Positions 51,609-61,004 of a DNA stretch of 64,000 nt are shown piece by piece (position 1 is the stretch's first letter; each line of letters begins with the position of its first letter). The notes below the pieces were generated by a model. That model worked only from the letters and a program-made list of their open reading frames with translations. It had not been told where the DNA came from and made no database searches. The translations under genes were made by a program, and so were the position numbers. The stretch comes from Microbacterium sp. ACRRU (GTDB lineage: Bacteria; Actinomycetota; Actinomycetes; Actinomycetales; Microbacteriaceae): the NCBI RefSeq assembly GCF_022346945.1, contig NZ_JAKRNI010000013.1, forward strand, positions 1 to 64,000. Direction: 5' to 3'.

Positions 51609-52931
51609 GTGCACTCAGCGCTCGACCCCCGCGACCTCGTCCCCGACGAAGCGGAACAGCTCGCCCATTCCGGGTACGTCACCGGCGATCTGACGACGCG
51701 AGCGCGTGCCGCGGCGGCCGCATCGGATCTGGATGCACTCGCGCGCATCCGAGAAGAGCTCGCTGGCGCTCCGATGCGAGCGGACTGGTCCTTCGACGAG
51801 CCGAGCGACCCGGTGACGCTGGGGCTGCTGGGTTCGGACGTCGCCGCCCGGGCGGTCGACCCCGACGAGCTGCCCGGGCGCCTTCGCGGCGCCTGGCTCG
51901 GGCGGACCGTCGGAAACACGCTCGGGAAGCCGATCGAGGGGTTGTCGCGCGGCGAAGTGGAAGCCTACCTGCGCGCCGCGGGACAGTGGCCGCAAACCGG
52001 ATACGTCGCGCTGCTGGAGCCGCTCCCGAACGGGGTCTCGCACCTGCACGAATCCGCGCCGGTCGCCTCGGCCGGACTGTTCACGGACGTGCCCCGGGAC
52101 GACGACATCGACTGGACCATCCTCGGTCTGCACCTCATCGAGCGGTACGGCCGTGACCTCACGACCGACGACATCGCCACGGAGTGGCTCGACAGGATCC
52201 CGTTCACCCAGACGTTCACAGCCGAGCGGGCCGCCTACCGCAATCTCATCCACGGCTTGCACGCGCCCCAGACGGCGGTCGTGGACAATCCGTATCGCGA
52301 ATGGATCGGCGCGCTCATCCGGGCCGACATCTTCGGGTACGTTCAGCCGGGCGATCCCGCTGCGGCCGTTCGGCTCGCCCTCATCGACGCCCGCCTCACG
52401 CACGTCAAGAATGGCATCTACGGAGAGATGTGGGCCGCCGCGCTGGTGGCGACGGCGTTCTCCACCGACAGTGCGGAGGAAGCGCTCGCCGTCGCGCGTC
52501 GGTTCGTGCCCGACGGCTCCCGCCTCGCGGCTACCCTCGACGGCATCCGGGAGCTCCACCGGAGCGGCGCGAACGAGGTCGATGCGCTCGACTGGATCGA
52601 CCGCGAGCTGGGCCATTACAACTGGGTGCACACCCTCCACAACGCCGCCGCAATCGCTGCGGGCCTCCTCTGGGGGAAGGGCTTCACCGATTCCGTCGCC
52701 CTCACCATCGCGGCGGGACGCGACACGGATTCGTCCGCCGCGACGACGGGGAGCGTGTACGGAGCGCTGCACGGCGACGAGGCGATCCCGGCGGAGCTCG
52801 TCGGCACGACCCACCACCACGTGCGCAGCAGCATACGCGACTTCGACCGGGTCACGATCGACGAGCTCGCCGCGCGAACTCTCGCCGTGGCGCACGTGGC
52901 GCTGCCGACCGCATGCAAGGCGGTTCTGTGA
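51609..52931 (+). CDS. ADP-ribosylglycohydrolase (DraG/ARH) family protein
   Basis: This 440-residue protein has a family core with RLRGAWLGRTVGNTLGKPIE, metal-site residues in DVPRDDDIDWTILGLHLIE, AGRDTDSSAATTGSVYGALH (the second Asp cluster) and ELAARTLAVAH at the end. ARH enzymes use two magnesium ions to remove ADP-ribose from proteins or small molecules. With a nucleoside hydrolase and a ribokinase in the same operon, a catabolic role on an ADP-ribosyl or N-glycosidic substrate is likely. It starts with GTG after GGGAGAAGGAAG. Confidence 0.85.
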   Translation: MHSALDPRDLVPDEAEQLAHSGYVTGDLTTRARAAAAASDLDALARIREELAGAPMRADWSFDEPSDPVTLGLLGSDVAARAVDPDELPGRLRGAWLGRTVGNTLGKPIEGLSRGEVEAYLRAAGQWPQTGYVALLEPLPNGVSHLHESAPVASAGLFTDVPRDDDIDWTILGLHLIERYGRDLTTDDIATEWLDRIPFTQTFTAERAAYRNLIHGLHAPQTAVVDNPYREWIGALIRADIFGYVQPGDPAAAVRLALIDARLTHVKNGIYGEMWAAALVATAFSTDSAEEALAVARRFVPDGSRLAATLDGIRELHRSGANEVDALDWIDRELGHYNWVHTLHNAAAIAAGLLWGKGFTDSVALTIAAGRDTDSSAATTGSVYGALHGDEAIPAELVGTTHHHVRSSIRDFDRVTIDELAARTLAVAHVALPTACKAVL

Positions 52932-53938
52932 TGAGCCGGCGGAAAGTCATCATCGATACCGACCCGGGACTCGGCGAGCCCGGCAGCGATATCGATGACG
53001 GTCTCGCCATCGCCCTCGCCATCCGCGCGCCGGAGCTCGAGGTGCTCGGCCTGACCATCGTGAACGGCAACGTGACCCTCTCCACCGGGGTGCATGTGGC
53101 CCGCAACCTCGTCGATCGCCTGGGAGTGACCGACCTTCCCGTCCTCGCGGGAGCCGACGCGCCCTTGACCCGTGACATGGCCTCCGTTCGGGCTCTGTTC
53201 GACGCCGTCCCCGGGCACGGCGGGCCGCGCGACCCGGGAGAGTTGCGCGGTCCGACAGTCGAGTCGGATGCCGCCGACTGGATGATCGAGCAGGCAGAGC
53301 GCTACCCGGGCGAGATCACCGTGTTGGCCATCGGTCCCATGACCAACCTCGCCGTGGCGATCCGTCGCTCGCCCGCATTCGCGGCGAACGTGCGGGAGTT
53401 CGTCCTCATGGCGGGAAGCGCCACCACCTACGCCCAGAACATCACCGTCGTCGGCGACTTCAACGCGTACGTCGACCCCGAGGCGCTCGACGTCGTCCTG
53501 CGTAGCGGGGGCCGCATCACCATGGTCGGCCTCGACCAGACGTCGCGGGTCCTGCTCACGCGCGACGACGCGGATCAGATGCTGGCGTCCGTGGATCCCT
53601 TCTCGAAATGGGTCGGGGAGTGCACTCACGCGTGGATCGACTACCTCGCACGTGCCTTCCCGAAGCGTGCGGAACACGAGTTCGGCTGCTTCCTGCACGA
53701 CCCCCTCGTCATCGCCGCGCACCTCGACCCCGGTATCTGCCAGTGGGACACCGCGCACGTGGAGGTCGAACTGATCAGCGACTTGGCTCGCGGCCTGGTC
53801 GTCGCAGACCGCGGCCTCTCGCTCACCGTCCCCGCACCGTCGAACGCAACGGTCGCCGTGGACACCGACGTCGACGCCTTCCGCCGACTGTTCCTCGACC
53901 GTATCGCCCTCACATCGGCGCCCGATCCGGGCATCTGA
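52931..53938 (+). CDS. Nucleoside hydrolase (inosine-uridine preferring family)
   Basis: In this 335-residue protein the calcium-binding aspartates are in VIIDTDPGLGEPG and SDIDDGLAIALA (the DxDxxxDD motif, with a longer than usual gap). It continues with VLAIGPMTNLAVAIRR, EFVLMAGSATTYAQ, GDFNAYVDPEALDVVL and CFLHDPLVIAAHLDP (His in the active site). It would split ribonucleosides into ribose and base. It overlaps the ARH gene by 1 bp (TGATG). The ribokinase at 57164 would phosphorylate the ribose. Confidence 0.9.
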   Translation: MSRRKVIIDTDPGLGEPGSDIDDGLAIALAIRAPELEVLGLTIVNGNVTLSTGVHVARNLVDRLGVTDLPVLAGADAPLTRDMASVRALFDAVPGHGGPRDPGELRGPTVESDAADWMIEQAERYPGEITVLAIGPMTNLAVAIRRSPAFAANVREFVLMAGSATTYAQNITVVGDFNAYVDPEALDVVLRSGGRITMVGLDQTSRVLLTRDDADQMLASVDPFSKWVGECTHAWIDYLARAFPKRAEHEFGCFLHDPLVIAAHLDPGICQWDTAHVEVELISDLARGLVVADRGLSLTVPAPSNATVAVDTDVDAFRRLFLDRIALTSAPDPGI

Positions 53939-53963
53939 AAGAAACAGCAAGGAGTAACCCGAC

Positions 53964-55310
53964 ATGCGAACTCACAACGACGTGACCCGCTGGCTTGCCG
54001 CCGGTGCCGGAGCCGCCCTCGCGCTCGCGGCGCTGACGGCGTGCAGCGGATCAGGGGGCCCGGGAACGATCGACGGCGTGGCGCCGTCGAGTCTGACCGA
54101 GCCGACGGAGCCGATCACGATCACGTACGCGGGCGCCGCCTACGACGCCAAGCAGATTCAGCCGGTGCTGGACGCGTTCCAGGCGGCGCACCCCAACATC
54201 ACCGTCAACTACGAGGCCGTGCCGTTCGATGACTTCAACAGCGTGCTGGCGGCACGCTTGACGTCGTCGCAGGACGCCATCGACGTCTTCGACGTCGACA
54301 TGCCGCGAACCGCCGCGTACGCGGCCCGGGGCTGGCTGACCGACCTGACGGACACATTCCCCGACCTCGCCTCCGCCGTCGACCCGGGGAGCCTGGAGGC
54401 GGCGACCGTGGACGGCAAGGTCGTGACGATGCCGTACCAGACCTCGACCAACATCATGTACTACAACAAGGCGCTCCTTGCCGCCGCGGGGATCAGCGCG
54501 CCCGGCGCCACCCCCGACGACCGCGAGACGTGGGAGCAGATCACCGAGAACGCCAAGAAGGCGCAGGACGCCGGTGCGCAGTACGGTCTGCTGTTCGATC
54601 AGATCGACCGCTATTACCAGCTGCAGCCATTGGCGGAGAGCGCCGGCGGCGGCCCCGGTGGGACCGGAGAGGGAAACCTGACGCCGGACGTGACCAACGA
54701 CGGCTGGGAGAAGGCGTTCAGCTGGTACGGCTCGATCTTCGCCGACGGGCTCTCGCCGCGCGGGGTTGCCGTCGCGGACACGCCCAACCTGTTCGCCGCG
54801 GGCAAGGTCGCGTACTACGTGGGTGGACCGTGGTGGGGAACGCAGTTCGTCGGCGAGGCTGGGCTCGACTTCGGCATCGCGCCCTTCCCCGCGTTCGCGG
54901 GTGGTGAGGCGGCGACGCCCACGGGGGGCTGGTCCCTCGGGATGAACCCCCAGGCGACCGCGGACAAAGCCAACGCCAGCGCGATCTTCCTGAAGTTCAT
55001 GGGCATCGACGACGGAGGCTACGCGCAGTACCTCTCCGCGCTGGCGGTCCCCCCGTCGAACCTCGAGGGCTCGGCGAAGTTCTACGACGCCGAGGTGTTC
55101 ACGGACCCGCGGTTCACGGGGGTGGTCGATCTCATGGAGAGCGAGCTGGCCACCACAGCCACGTTGCGCCTGCAGACCGTCGGGTACGTCGAGTTCGAGG
55201 ACATCATGACGAAGACGTTCGACGACATCATCAACGGCACGGATGCCAAGACGGCTCTCGCTTCGGCGACTACCCAACTCGACGACGCCTGGGCGAAGTA
55301 CCGCCAGTAG
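53964..55310 (+). CDS. ABC transporter substrate-binding lipoprotein (CUT1-type)
   Basis: In this 448-residue protein the lipoprotein signal has LALAALTACSGSGGPG. The binding domain has PITITYAGAAYDAKQIQPVL, EAVPFDDFNSVLAARLTSSQ, DVFDVDMPRTAAYAARGWL and VVTMPYQTSTNIMYYNKALL. Ligand unknown; the neighbours suggest a ribosyl compound rather than a simple sugar. ATG after AAGGAG. A hairpin at 55319-55349 follows the stop. Confidence 0.9.
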   Translation: MRTHNDVTRWLAAGAGAALALAALTACSGSGGPGTIDGVAPSSLTEPTEPITITYAGAAYDAKQIQPVLDAFQAAHPNITVNYEAVPFDDFNSVLAARLTSSQDAIDVFDVDMPRTAAYAARGWLTDLTDTFPDLASAVDPGSLEAATVDGKVVTMPYQTSTNIMYYNKALLAAAGISAPGATPDDRETWEQITENAKKAQDAGAQYGLLFDQIDRYYQLQPLAESAGGGPGGTGEGNLTPDVTNDGWEKAFSWYGSIFADGLSPRGVAVADTPNLFAAGKVAYYVGGPWWGTQFVGEAGLDFGIAPFPAFAGGEAATPTGGWSLGMNPQATADKANASAIFLKFMGIDDGGYAQYLSALAVPPSNLEGSAKFYDAEVFTDPRFTGVVDLMESELATTATLRLQTVGYVEFEDIMTKTFDDIINGTDAKTALASATTQLDDAWAKYRQ

Positions 55311-55318
55311 TCCGCCCC

Positions 55319-55349
55319 GCCGGTACCGGGGCTCGCCCCCGGTGCCGGC
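55319..55349 (+). terminator. Hairpin between binding protein and permease genes (second importer)
   Basis: GCCGGTACCGGGG (55319-55331) and CCCCGGTGCCGGC (55337-55349) pair over 13 bp with one G-T. It lies at the same position as the hairpin in the first importer operon and should favour expression of the binding protein. Confidence 0.65.
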
Positions 55350-55365
55350 CGTCTGGAGACACACG

Positions 55366-56328
55366 ATGACCTTGGCTACACATCAGCTCGATCACGCCGA
55401 TCGAGTCGCCGCCCCCACGGCCGACCCCCCACCCGTTCGGCGCGGACGTCACCGGACCGTGCGTCGCGACCTGCTCGCGGCGGTGTGCTTCCTCCTGCCG
55501 ACCGTGGTCCTCATCCTGGTCCTGCGCATCTGGCCGACGATCGTGGCCCTGGTCAACGCGACGCGCAGCGGTCTTCCCGGCAGTCTCGCCGAACCGGAGT
55601 TCGTCGGCCTCGACCTGTTCGCCCAGATGTTCTCCAGCCCCGCCTTCTGGAACAGTGTCGTCCAGACATTGATCTTCAACGTCATCGTCAATCCGCTGCA
55701 GATCCTCCTCGCGCTGCTCCTGGCGGTGCTCTTGACGCAGAACCTGCCCGGTTCTGGGCTCTGGCGCACGCTGATCTTCCTTCCCGCCGCGGTTCCGCTC
55801 GCCGGCAGCACGATCGTGTGGGGCATCGCGCTGCGCCCGGACGGTCCGGTCAACGGACTGCTGGAGCTGTTCGGCCTGCCGGCGCAGCCGTGGTTCACCA
55901 GCCCCGATCAGGTGCTGCTGTCCATCATCGTGCTCGCCAGTTGGATCGGCATCGGGTACTGGATGATGTTCCTCATCGCGGGACTCAACGACATCCCGCC
56001 CGTCTACTACGAGGCGGCGCGCATCGACGGGGCCGGCCCGCTGCGCACCTTCTTCTCGGTCACGCTGCCGATGCTGAAGCGCCCGTTGCTATTCGTCCTG
56101 GTGGCCGACACCGTGTCGAATTTCGTGCTGTTCGCGCCCGTACAGATCCTCACCGGGGGAGGGCCCGAGGGTCGGAGCAACTTCTTGATGTACGACATCT
56201 TCCATCGCAGCTTCGAGCTGAGCGACCCCTATCAGGCGTCGGCCCAGCTCGTCGTGCTCCTCCTGCTCATGATCGCCATCGTCGCGGTCCAGTTCCGGTT
56301 GCTGGGGAACGGAGCGACCGAAGAATGA
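55366..56328 (+). CDS. ABC transporter permease (MalF-like)
   Basis: This 320-residue protein has a Pro/Arg-rich cytoplasmic start, six membrane segments (LLAAVCFLLPTVVLILVL first) and the EAA loop EAARIDGAGPLRTFFSVTLP. It overlaps the next permease by ATGA. No ATPase gene is present in this operon either. Confidence 0.9.
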   Translation: MTLATHQLDHADRVAAPTADPPPVRRGRHRTVRRDLLAAVCFLLPTVVLILVLRIWPTIVALVNATRSGLPGSLAEPEFVGLDLFAQMFSSPAFWNSVVQTLIFNVIVNPLQILLALLLAVLLTQNLPGSGLWRTLIFLPAAVPLAGSTIVWGIALRPDGPVNGLLELFGLPAQPWFTSPDQVLLSIIVLASWIGIGYWMMFLIAGLNDIPPVYYEAARIDGAGPLRTFFSVTLPMLKRPLLFVLVADTVSNFVLFAPVQILTGGGPEGRSNFLMYDIFHRSFELSDPYQASAQLVVLLLLMIAIVAVQFRLLGNGATEE

Positions 56329-57167
56329 ACGCACATGCCCGCCCGCTGTCCCGGGCAATCCTCACAGCCCTGGCGGTGATGATCTCCCTCGCTTTCCTCG
56401 CGCCCGTGCTCTGGCTCCTCGCGAGCACGTTCCGCTCGGCGACAGAGACCTTCGCCTCGAGTTCCCCCTTGAGCTGGCACGTGCTCTGGCCACAGGAGTG
56501 GACTCTGGACAATCTCCGCTCGGCCGTCGACAGCGGGTTCCTCACCGCACTCGGCAACAGTCTGGTCGTGGCGGCGGCCACGGTCGCTCTCGGACTTCTC
56601 GTGAGCTCAGCGGCCGCATTCGCGCTGGCGGTGATCCCGTTCCGTGGTCGTGGTGCCGTTTTCACCGTGGTCGTGCTCAGCTTCCTCATCCCCTTCGAGG
56701 CGATCGCGATCCCTCTGTCGCGCACGGTCTCGGACTGGGGTCTGGCCAACACTCTCATCGCCCTGATCCTGCCGGGGTTGGGCAACGGTCTGGCCGTCTT
56801 CACGCTGCGACAGTTCTTCTTGGGCATCCCCCGCTCCCTGTCGGAGGCTGCACACCTCGACGGAGCGGGATGGTTCCGGATCTACCGGTCCATCTATCTC
56901 CCGCTGACGCGACCGGCGCTGATCGGGGCGGGACTCATCCTGTTCCTGTTCCAGTGGCAGGCCTACCTCTGGCCGATCCTGATCACCTCCACGCAGGCAA
57001 TGGATCTGGCGCCGGTGGCGATCGCCAAATCCTTCGGGGCTTTCTCCACCGACTACGGGCGCGTCTTCGCCGAGACCGCGATTCTGGCGGTGATCCCCGC
57101 AGTGATCCTGCTGGCACTGCAGCGCTACTTCGTCACGTCGGTCGCGAGCACCGGGAGCAAGGAGTGA
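56325..57167 (+). CDS. ABC transporter permease (MalG-like)
   Basis: In this 280-residue protein membrane segments begin AILTALAVMISLAFLAPVLW. The EAA loop is EAAHLDGAGWFRIYRSIYLP. It forms the channel with the preceding permease and overlaps the kinase gene by GTGA. Confidence 0.9.
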   Translation: MNAHARPLSRAILTALAVMISLAFLAPVLWLLASTFRSATETFASSSPLSWHVLWPQEWTLDNLRSAVDSGFLTALGNSLVVAAATVALGLLVSSAAAFALAVIPFRGRGAVFTVVVLSFLIPFEAIAIPLSRTVSDWGLANTLIALILPGLGNGLAVFTLRQFFLGIPRSLSEAAHLDGAGWFRIYRSIYLPLTRPALIGAGLILFLFQWQAYLWPILITSTQAMDLAPVAIAKSFGAFSTDYGRVFAETAILAVIPAVILLALQRYFVTSVASTGSKE

Positions 57168-58039
57168 ACGCGGGGCGAGGCGACTCCCCCGTGGAAGTGG
57201 CGGTGGTGGGGTCGGTGAACCTCGACATCGTGATCAGTTGTGATCGGCGACCCGGGCCAGGGGAGACCGTCGCGGGGCGAACGGTCGACGAAGTCATCGG
57301 CGGCAAGGGCGCTAACCAGGCCATCGCCGCAGCCTCCGCCGCGCGGTGCGCTCTCATCGCCGCCGTGGGCAACGACGCGGCAGCCCAAGCGGCGCGGACC
57401 GCGCTGGAACAGGCGGGCGTCATGCTCGACGCGCTGGACGTGTCCGCCCTTCCCACGGGGCGGGCGTACATCACCGTCACGCCCGACGGGGAGAACAGCA
57501 TCGTCGTCGTCCCGATGGCCAACGCCGACCTCACGGCCGATCGAGTCTTCGCCTCGCTCGAGCGTAAGCGCCCACGCGTCGTCCTCTCCCAGTTAGAGGT
57601 TCCGCTCGAGGCGGTGTACCGCGCGGCGGACTGGTGCGAGTCGAACGGCGCCCGATTCCTGCTGAACCCCAGCCCGATGATCGCCTTCGATCGGCGCCTG
57701 CTCGCCATGGCTGATCCTCTCGTGGTCAACCGCCACGAAGCCGAACTGCTGTGCGGGCCGCGGGGGGCGGATGTGGCAGGTCTCGCACGAGAGCTCTCGG
57801 CCTTGTGCCGTTCCGTCGTCGTCACCCACGGCGCGCAGGGGGCCTATGTCGCGGTCGATGGTGCGTTCGACCTCGTGCCGGCGCCCGCTGTCACGGTCGT
57901 CGATACGACGGGCGCCGGCGACGCGTTCGCCGGTGCGATCGCCGCTCGCCTCGCTCGGGGCGACTCGGTGCGTCACGCCACGGAACACGCCGTGGCAACC
58001 GCCTCACGGATCGTTCAGCTGGCACGGTCCGACCGCTGA
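57164..58039 (+). CDS. rbsK: Ribokinase-type PfkB-family sugar kinase
   Basis: In this 291-residue protein the two PfkB signatures are visible: GGKGANQAIAAASAARC near residue 45 and DTTGAGDAFAGAIAARLARG near 247, with the catalytic Asp in GAGD. NPSPMI and VNRHEAELL are typical of ribokinase. The GTG start overlaps the permease stop. It probably phosphorylates ribose released by the nucleoside hydrolase; other furanose sugars are possible. Confidence 0.85.
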   Translation: MNAGRGDSPVEVAVVGSVNLDIVISCDRRPGPGETVAGRTVDEVIGGKGANQAIAAASAARCALIAAVGNDAAAQAARTALEQAGVMLDALDVSALPTGRAYITVTPDGENSIVVVPMANADLTADRVFASLERKRPRVVLSQLEVPLEAVYRAADWCESNGARFLLNPSPMIAFDRRLLAMADPLVVNRHEAELLCGPRGADVAGLARELSALCRSVVVTHGAQGAYVAVDGAFDLVPAPAVTVVDTTGAGDAFAGAIAARLARGDSVRHATEHAVATASRIVQLARSDR

Positions 58040-58072
58040 GACAGCCAGCGCACTCACTGCAAAGGAGCAGAC

Positions 58073-59914
58073 ATGCCATCCATTCGAGCCGGCGCGGCGT
58101 CCCTGGGCGTCCTGGCGCTTCTAGTCACGGGCATTGCGGTTGCGCCACCGGCCAGCGCTGATCCCCTGTCACCTGCGACGGGGGCCCGGCCGTCGACGTC
58201 CGGAAACCCCACGGCCGGGCCCGGGGGAGTGGTCTACTTCGTCGATGCGACGGGCGGGAACGATTCCAACGCGGGAACCTCGCCCGCAGCCGCGTGGCGG
58301 ACCCTCGCCAAGGTGAGCAGTCAGACCCTCGCCCCCGGAGATGTCGTGGCCTTCGAGAGAGGCGACACCTTCACCGGCTCGGCGACGATCTCGGGTGGCG
58401 GTACGAGCACCAACCCGGTCACCGTGACGGCGTACGGCTCCGGTGCACAGCCTCTTCTGACCAACCCGGGGGGCTGGAACATGCTGCTCGTCGACGCTCC
58501 CTACGTCGCCGTCGAAGACCTGTCCTTCACCAACGGGGCAGTGTTCGACAATGCCGACGGCGTCGGAATCCGGGGCCCGAAATACGAGCGGAGCGGTGCC
58601 GTCGCCATCACGGGCAACGGGACCGGCGTCCTGGTGCAGGACAGCACCTTCACCGACGTCGGCGTCGGGGTGAAGACCTACGGGGCCGAATCGAAAGTGC
58701 TGCACAACACCTTCCAGAACCTCCGCATCGCGTACCGCGGACCGGACTCCGGCATCCAGACCTCGTACGGAGCGATCGGCGTCTCGGTCAACAACAGCGG
58801 CGTGGAACTCGCCTACAACGACTTCCTCGGTTGCCGATCGACGAACAGCCCCTACGGCGCTGACGGCGGGGCGGTGGAGATCGAGGGGTTCCTCTACTCC
58901 AAGGACGACATCACCATCCACCACAACTATTCGCGCGGGTCGCAGGGGTTCCTGGAGGTCACCGAGACCACGACGTCCGACGTGACCGTGAGCGAGAACG
59001 TCAGCGACGACTATCAGCAGTTCATCGCGTGGAACACCACGACGACGCCGAGCGGGTACGTGGTGCAGAACAACACGGTGATCCGTTCGCTCGACTCGGC
59101 GACCCTGTTCGACTGGTACTACTACCGCGAGGCCGGGCCGTCGCCGAGCGCGAGTTGGGCCACGATTCAGAACAACGTCTTCCAGACATCGGGCAGGTTC
59201 GGCGTCTTCAACTTCCCCCACGACCACAACTTGTTCGCCCCGTCGGTGAGGCTGAACTACGCGCTCGGGTCGGGCGACATCATCGCGCCGCCCGCCTTCG
59301 TGGACCCCGCAGCCCGCGACTACCGACCGGTGCAGACCAGCCCTGCGGTCGACAACGGAACGACCACGCCCTCGGCGACGGATCTGGCCGGCAATCCACG
59401 GGGTGTCGGCCTGGGAACGGACATGGGGGCGCACGAGCTGCAGGCTTCCCCCTCGACGCTCGGCATCGACCTGGTCACCGACGGAGGATTCGAGACGCAG
59501 ACGGCGATCTCCGCCGGTACGACACCGTGGTGGAGTCAAGGCGGCCTCACCTATGGGGTCGACGTGAATGCCGGTAAGGCGCACTCCGGGCTCGACAACG
59601 GGTGGATCGCGACGTCCGGCACGGGGTGGGGAGCACTGCGTCAGACCGTCGCCGTCAGCCCGAACACCACCTACCGGCTGATCGTCTGGGTGCGCAGCTC
59701 GGGCAACGTGAACAATGCCTGGGTCGGGGCCAAGACGACGACGGAGACCGTCATCGGCGAACTCCGACATGGCCAGGCCGCCGTGGGGTACACCCGGTAC
59801 GTCGTCTCCTTCAACAGTGGCGCGAACACGACGATCCGACTGCACGCGGGCCTGTATGGCGCGGGCGGCGGGACGTGGGAGCAGATCGACGACGTCTGGC
59901 TGCAGCAACTCTGA
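58073..59914 (+). CDS. Secreted right-handed beta-helix protein with C-terminal carbohydrate-binding-like domain
   Basis: In this 613-residue protein a signal peptide (PSIRAGAASLGVLALLVTGI, cleavage near ASA-DPL) leads to GVVYFVDATGGNDSNAGTSP, the usual start of parallel beta-helix proteins. Repeats such as GVLVQDSTFTDVGVGVKTY and VELAYNDFLGCRSTNSPYGA follow, then DYRPVQTSPAVDNG. The last 150 residues (LVTDGGFETQT to the end) look like a beta-sandwich carbohydrate-binding module. The enzyme class (lyase or hydrolase) cannot be read. It may release the compound taken up by the importer. Confidence 0.75.
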   Translation: MPSIRAGAASLGVLALLVTGIAVAPPASADPLSPATGARPSTSGNPTAGPGGVVYFVDATGGNDSNAGTSPAAAWRTLAKVSSQTLAPGDVVAFERGDTFTGSATISGGGTSTNPVTVTAYGSGAQPLLTNPGGWNMLLVDAPYVAVEDLSFTNGAVFDNADGVGIRGPKYERSGAVAITGNGTGVLVQDSTFTDVGVGVKTYGAESKVLHNTFQNLRIAYRGPDSGIQTSYGAIGVSVNNSGVELAYNDFLGCRSTNSPYGADGGAVEIEGFLYSKDDITIHHNYSRGSQGFLEVTETTTSDVTVSENVSDDYQQFIAWNTTTTPSGYVVQNNTVIRSLDSATLFDWYYYREAGPSPSASWATIQNNVFQTSGRFGVFNFPHDHNLFAPSVRLNYALGSGDIIAPPAFVDPAARDYRPVQTSPAVDNGTTTPSATDLAGNPRGVGLGTDMGAHELQASPSTLGIDLVTDGGFETQTAISAGTTPWWSQGGLTYGVDVNAGKAHSGLDNGWIATSGTGWGALRQTVAVSPNTTYRLIVWVRSSGNVNNAWVGAKTTTETVIGELRHGQAAVGYTRYVVSFNSGANTTIRLHAGLYGAGGGTWEQIDDVWLQQL

Positions 59915-60006
59915 GGCGTGAACCCAAGGTCGGGGCCGCCGCCGCATACCCCGGTCGGCGGGCCCGACCCGGGTCCCCGGCCGGGGCATTCCCCGGCACG
60001 CTCGCC

Positions 60007-60267
60007 CTACCCCCGCTGCACCTCGAGCGCGTCGATCCCCGGCATCCCGAACCACGAGCGCCCGGCGACGGCATCCACGATCGTCATCAGCACGGCGTCG
60101 CACGATCGGCAGCGGGCGACGGCCCCCATGGCGCTGGCGTACACGACGACCTCGGCGACGGCGCCCCCGTCCCCGCACGCTCGGCAGCGGACGCGCGAGT
60201 CGGTGGCGTCCCACCCGAGGAGGTCGGCCAGCCGGCCGGCGAGCGCATTGCCGTCGAGAACGTCCAT
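60007..60267 (-). CDS. Zinc-ribbon protein (DUF6510-like)
   Basis: This 86-residue protein starts DVLDGNALAGRLADLLGW. Two Cys pairs, CRACGDGG and CRSCDAVL, form a probable zinc ribbon. The sequence fits the DUF6510 family often found beside sulfite-oxidase-like genes. Its ATG overlaps the stop of the reductase gene (TGATG). A role as metal carrier or small regulator of the redox pair is possible. Confidence 0.7.
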   Translation of the reverse strand: MDVLDGNALAGRLADLLGWDATDSRVRCRACGDGGAVAEVVVYASAMGAVARCRSCDAVLMTIVDAVAGRSWFGMPGIDALEVQRG

Positions 60268-61004
60268 CACGAGCCTCCGAATCGCTCGGTGCGGATATCG
60301 CCGGGCTTGTGTCCGGCGTCCAGGAGCCAGCGCGAGACCGCTTCGACGAACGGGGTCGGGCCGCATACGTACACGCGCGGGGAGTGCTCGGCCGGCACGA
60401 CCGCGTCGCGCAGCCGCTCGGCCGTGAGCCGGGCGGGGGGAACGGATGCCTCCGGGGGAGCGGCGCGCGTGTAGACGATGTCGAGATGGAGCGACCCCGT
60501 GGAGGCGAGGGCCGTGAGTTCCTCGGCGAAGAACACGTCGCCCGGGGTCCGAACGGAGTAGAGAAGCCGGAACTCGCTCGCGTCGTCGCTCGCCGCGTGC
60601 GCCTGGGCCATCGCGTACAGCGGCACGACCCCCGAGCCGCCGGCGATGAGCTGCACCGGTCGCGGCGCGGCCTCGGTCGACGGTGTCCACACGAAGAACG
60701 CTCCGAGGGGGCCGTGCACCTCGATCTGGTCGCCGGCCCGGAGGTCGTGCACCAGGAACGGCGACACCTCGCCGTCGGGGACTTCGTCGATGGCGAGGAC
60801 CACCCGCGTACCGTCGCCCGACGACGCGATCGAATACGACCGCGAGGCCTGGTAGCCGTCGGGAGCCGTGAGTCGCAGGTCGAGGTGCGCGCCGGCGTCG
60901 TTGCCCGGCCAGGTCGGTACGTCGAGTGCGAGGCGTTTCGCGGTCGGGGTCTCGGCCCGCACGTCGGCGACCGTCGCGGTGTGCCAGGCGGTCCGGCGCC
61001 GCAT
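60267..61004 (-). CDS. Ferredoxin-NADP reductase-like flavoprotein
   Basis: In this 245-residue protein FAD binding is in YQASRSYSIASSGDGTRV and NAD(P) binding in QLIAGGSGVVPLYAMAQAH, RVYVCGPTPFVEAVSRWL and the end TERFGGS. There is no [2Fe-2S] domain at the C-terminus. It is coupled (TGATG) to the sulfite-oxidase-like gene and probably reduces or is reduced by it, as in the MsrPQ-type or YuiH-type modules. Confidence 0.85.
   Translation of the reverse strand: MRRRTAWHTATVADVRAETPTAKRLALDVPTWPGNDAGAHLDLRLTAPDGYQASRSYSIASSGDGTRVVLAIDEVPDGEVSPFLVHDLRAGDQIEVHGPLGAFFVWTPSTEAAPRPVQLIAGGSGVVPLYAMAQAHAASDDASEFRLLYSVRTPGDVFFAEELTALASTGSLHLDIVYTRAAPPEASVPPARLTAERLRDAVVPAEHSPRVYVCGPTPFVEAVSRWLLDAGHKPGDIRTERFGGS

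Noticed and set aside
58169..60214. Leftward frame of 681 codons opposite the beta-helix gene
   Set aside because: Antisense to a gene with a signal peptide and recognisable repeats; the translation is dominated by Arg, Gly and Val with no motif.
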